NCBI GenBank assembly: GCA_002391425.1
Contig: DGEZ01000003.1
Span: 1 to 7,091, forward strand
Length of the DNA: 7,091 bases
From: Micrococcales bacterium UBA3913
GTDB lineage: Bacteria > Actinomycetota > Actinomycetes > Actinomycetales > Microbacteriaceae
Direction of reading: 5' to 3'
The notes under the pieces were generated by a model. The model was not told the origin of the DNA. It searched no databases and saw only the letters and a program-made list of their open reading frames with translations. The position numbers and the translations under genes were made by a program. Positions 6,767 to 7,091 of the stretch are shown here, piece by piece; position 1 is the stretch's first letter, and each line of letters begins with the position of its first letter.

Positions 6767-7072
6767 ATGGCAGACGCGCACGGGACGAAGACCACCAAGC
6801 ATATTTTCGTAACTGGGGGTGTGGTCTCGTCACTGGGCAAGGGCCTCACCGCAGCCAGTTTGGGCAACCTGTTGACCGCACGCGGTGTCCACGTCGTGAT
6901 GCAGAAACTCGACCCATACCTCAACGTGGATCCGGGCACGATGAACCCCTTCCAGCACGGCGAAGTGTTCGTCACCGATGACGGCGCGGAGACCGACCTA
7001 GATATCGGGCACTACGAACGCTTCCTGAACATTCGGCTGAGCCAGAAGGCAAACGTCACCACCGGGCAGGTC
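6767..7072 (+). CDS. pyrG: CTP synthase PyrG, N-terminal part (truncated by contig end)
   Basis: First 102 residues of CTP synthase, which makes CTP from UTP, ATP and glutamine; the full protein is about 550 residues. The synthetase-domain signatures are unmistakable: IFVTGGVVSSLGKGL at 13-27 (P-loop, K25), KLDPYLNVDPGTMNPFQHGE at 47-66, and DDGAETDLDIGHYERF at 71-86 with D79 equivalent to the Mg2+-binding D72 of E. coli. The glutaminase domain is absent because genomic sequence stops at V102 (7070-7072), where the family continues with Tyr. The following in-frame codons (LSLIHI) come from sequencing adapter and are not part of the protein. The start is 29 nt after recN, preceded by GGATGGAG (6755-6762). 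TAGGAT at 6753-6758 could be a -10 element, giving a near-leaderless transcript, but no good -35 accompanies it. Confidence 0.95.
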
Positions 7073-7091
7073 CTGTCTCTTATACACATCT
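7073..7091. other. Tn5/Nextera transposase adapter (sequencing artefact)
   Basis: The last 19 bases, CTGTCTCTTATACACATCT, are exactly the reverse complement of the Tn5 mosaic end AGATGTGTATAAGAGACAG used in tagmentation libraries. They begin right after codon 102 of pyrG, where a conserved Tyr codon (TAC/TAT) should follow. This is untrimmed adapter, not an insertion sequence, and implies that the window's right edge is a contig end. Confidence 0.97.

Noticed and set aside
5912..6802. 296-codon reverse-strand open frame opposite recN and the pyrG start
   Set aside because: It is antisense to a gene with every RecN motif intact; its Ser/Ala/Arg-rich translation is typical of an antisense shadow in high-GC DNA.
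7073..7091. Tn5-like mobile element end inserted in pyrG
   Set aside because: An exact 19-base mosaic end at the very edge of the window, with nothing of the transposon beyond, is explained by library adapter rather than a biological insertion.

Overview
The window is a stretch of conserved housekeeping DNA from a fairly high-GC actinobacterium. The assignment rests on the 23S/5S sequences and their spacer, on actinobacterial protein signatures, and on a gene order matching the Rv1691-Rv1692-Rv1693-tlyA-ppnK-recN-(...)-pyrG neighbourhood of Mycobacterium tuberculosis as I recall it. A member of Micrococcales or Actinomycetales is plausible, but I cannot name a genus. All supported features lie on the + strand.

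Layout: 1-317 is the last ~317 nt of a 23S rRNA gene (sarcin-ricin loop at 67-80). A 106-nt spacer follows, then a complete 5S rRNA gene (about 424-541) and a strong intrinsic terminator (552-589). Twenty bases after the terminator a tightly packed protein operon begins: a TPR-like protein with a long Arg/Gly/Ser-rich N-terminus (610-2127), a HAD-IIA phosphatase (2127-3134), a 55-residue conserved small protein (3144-3311), the rRNA 2'-O-methyltransferase/hemolysin-like TlyA (3314-4147), NAD kinase (4144-5049) and the repair ATPase RecN (5046-6737). After 29 bases comes the start of CTP synthase pyrG (6767 onward). Genes overlap by 0-4 bases or are separated by at most 9 bases up to recN, so co-transcription and translational coupling are likely.

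The genes belong to different pathways: rRNA modification (TlyA), cofactor supply (NadK), double-strand-break repair (RecN), polar-head or sugar-phosphate recycling (HAD) and CTP synthesis (PyrG). Their clustering is a conserved actinobacterial arrangement rather than a single pathway.

I found no new defence, mobile or CRISPR-type system. The most unusual biology is the first protein of the operon. It has an arginine-rich disordered N-terminus with five tandem 13-residue repeats, a conserved TPR-like core and a strongly acidic tail, and it sits directly behind an rRNA operon terminator with no evident promoter of its own. The most important technical observation is that the last 19 bases (7073-7091) exactly match the Tn5/Nextera transposon adapter, so genomic sequence ends at 7072 and pyrG is cut there artificially.
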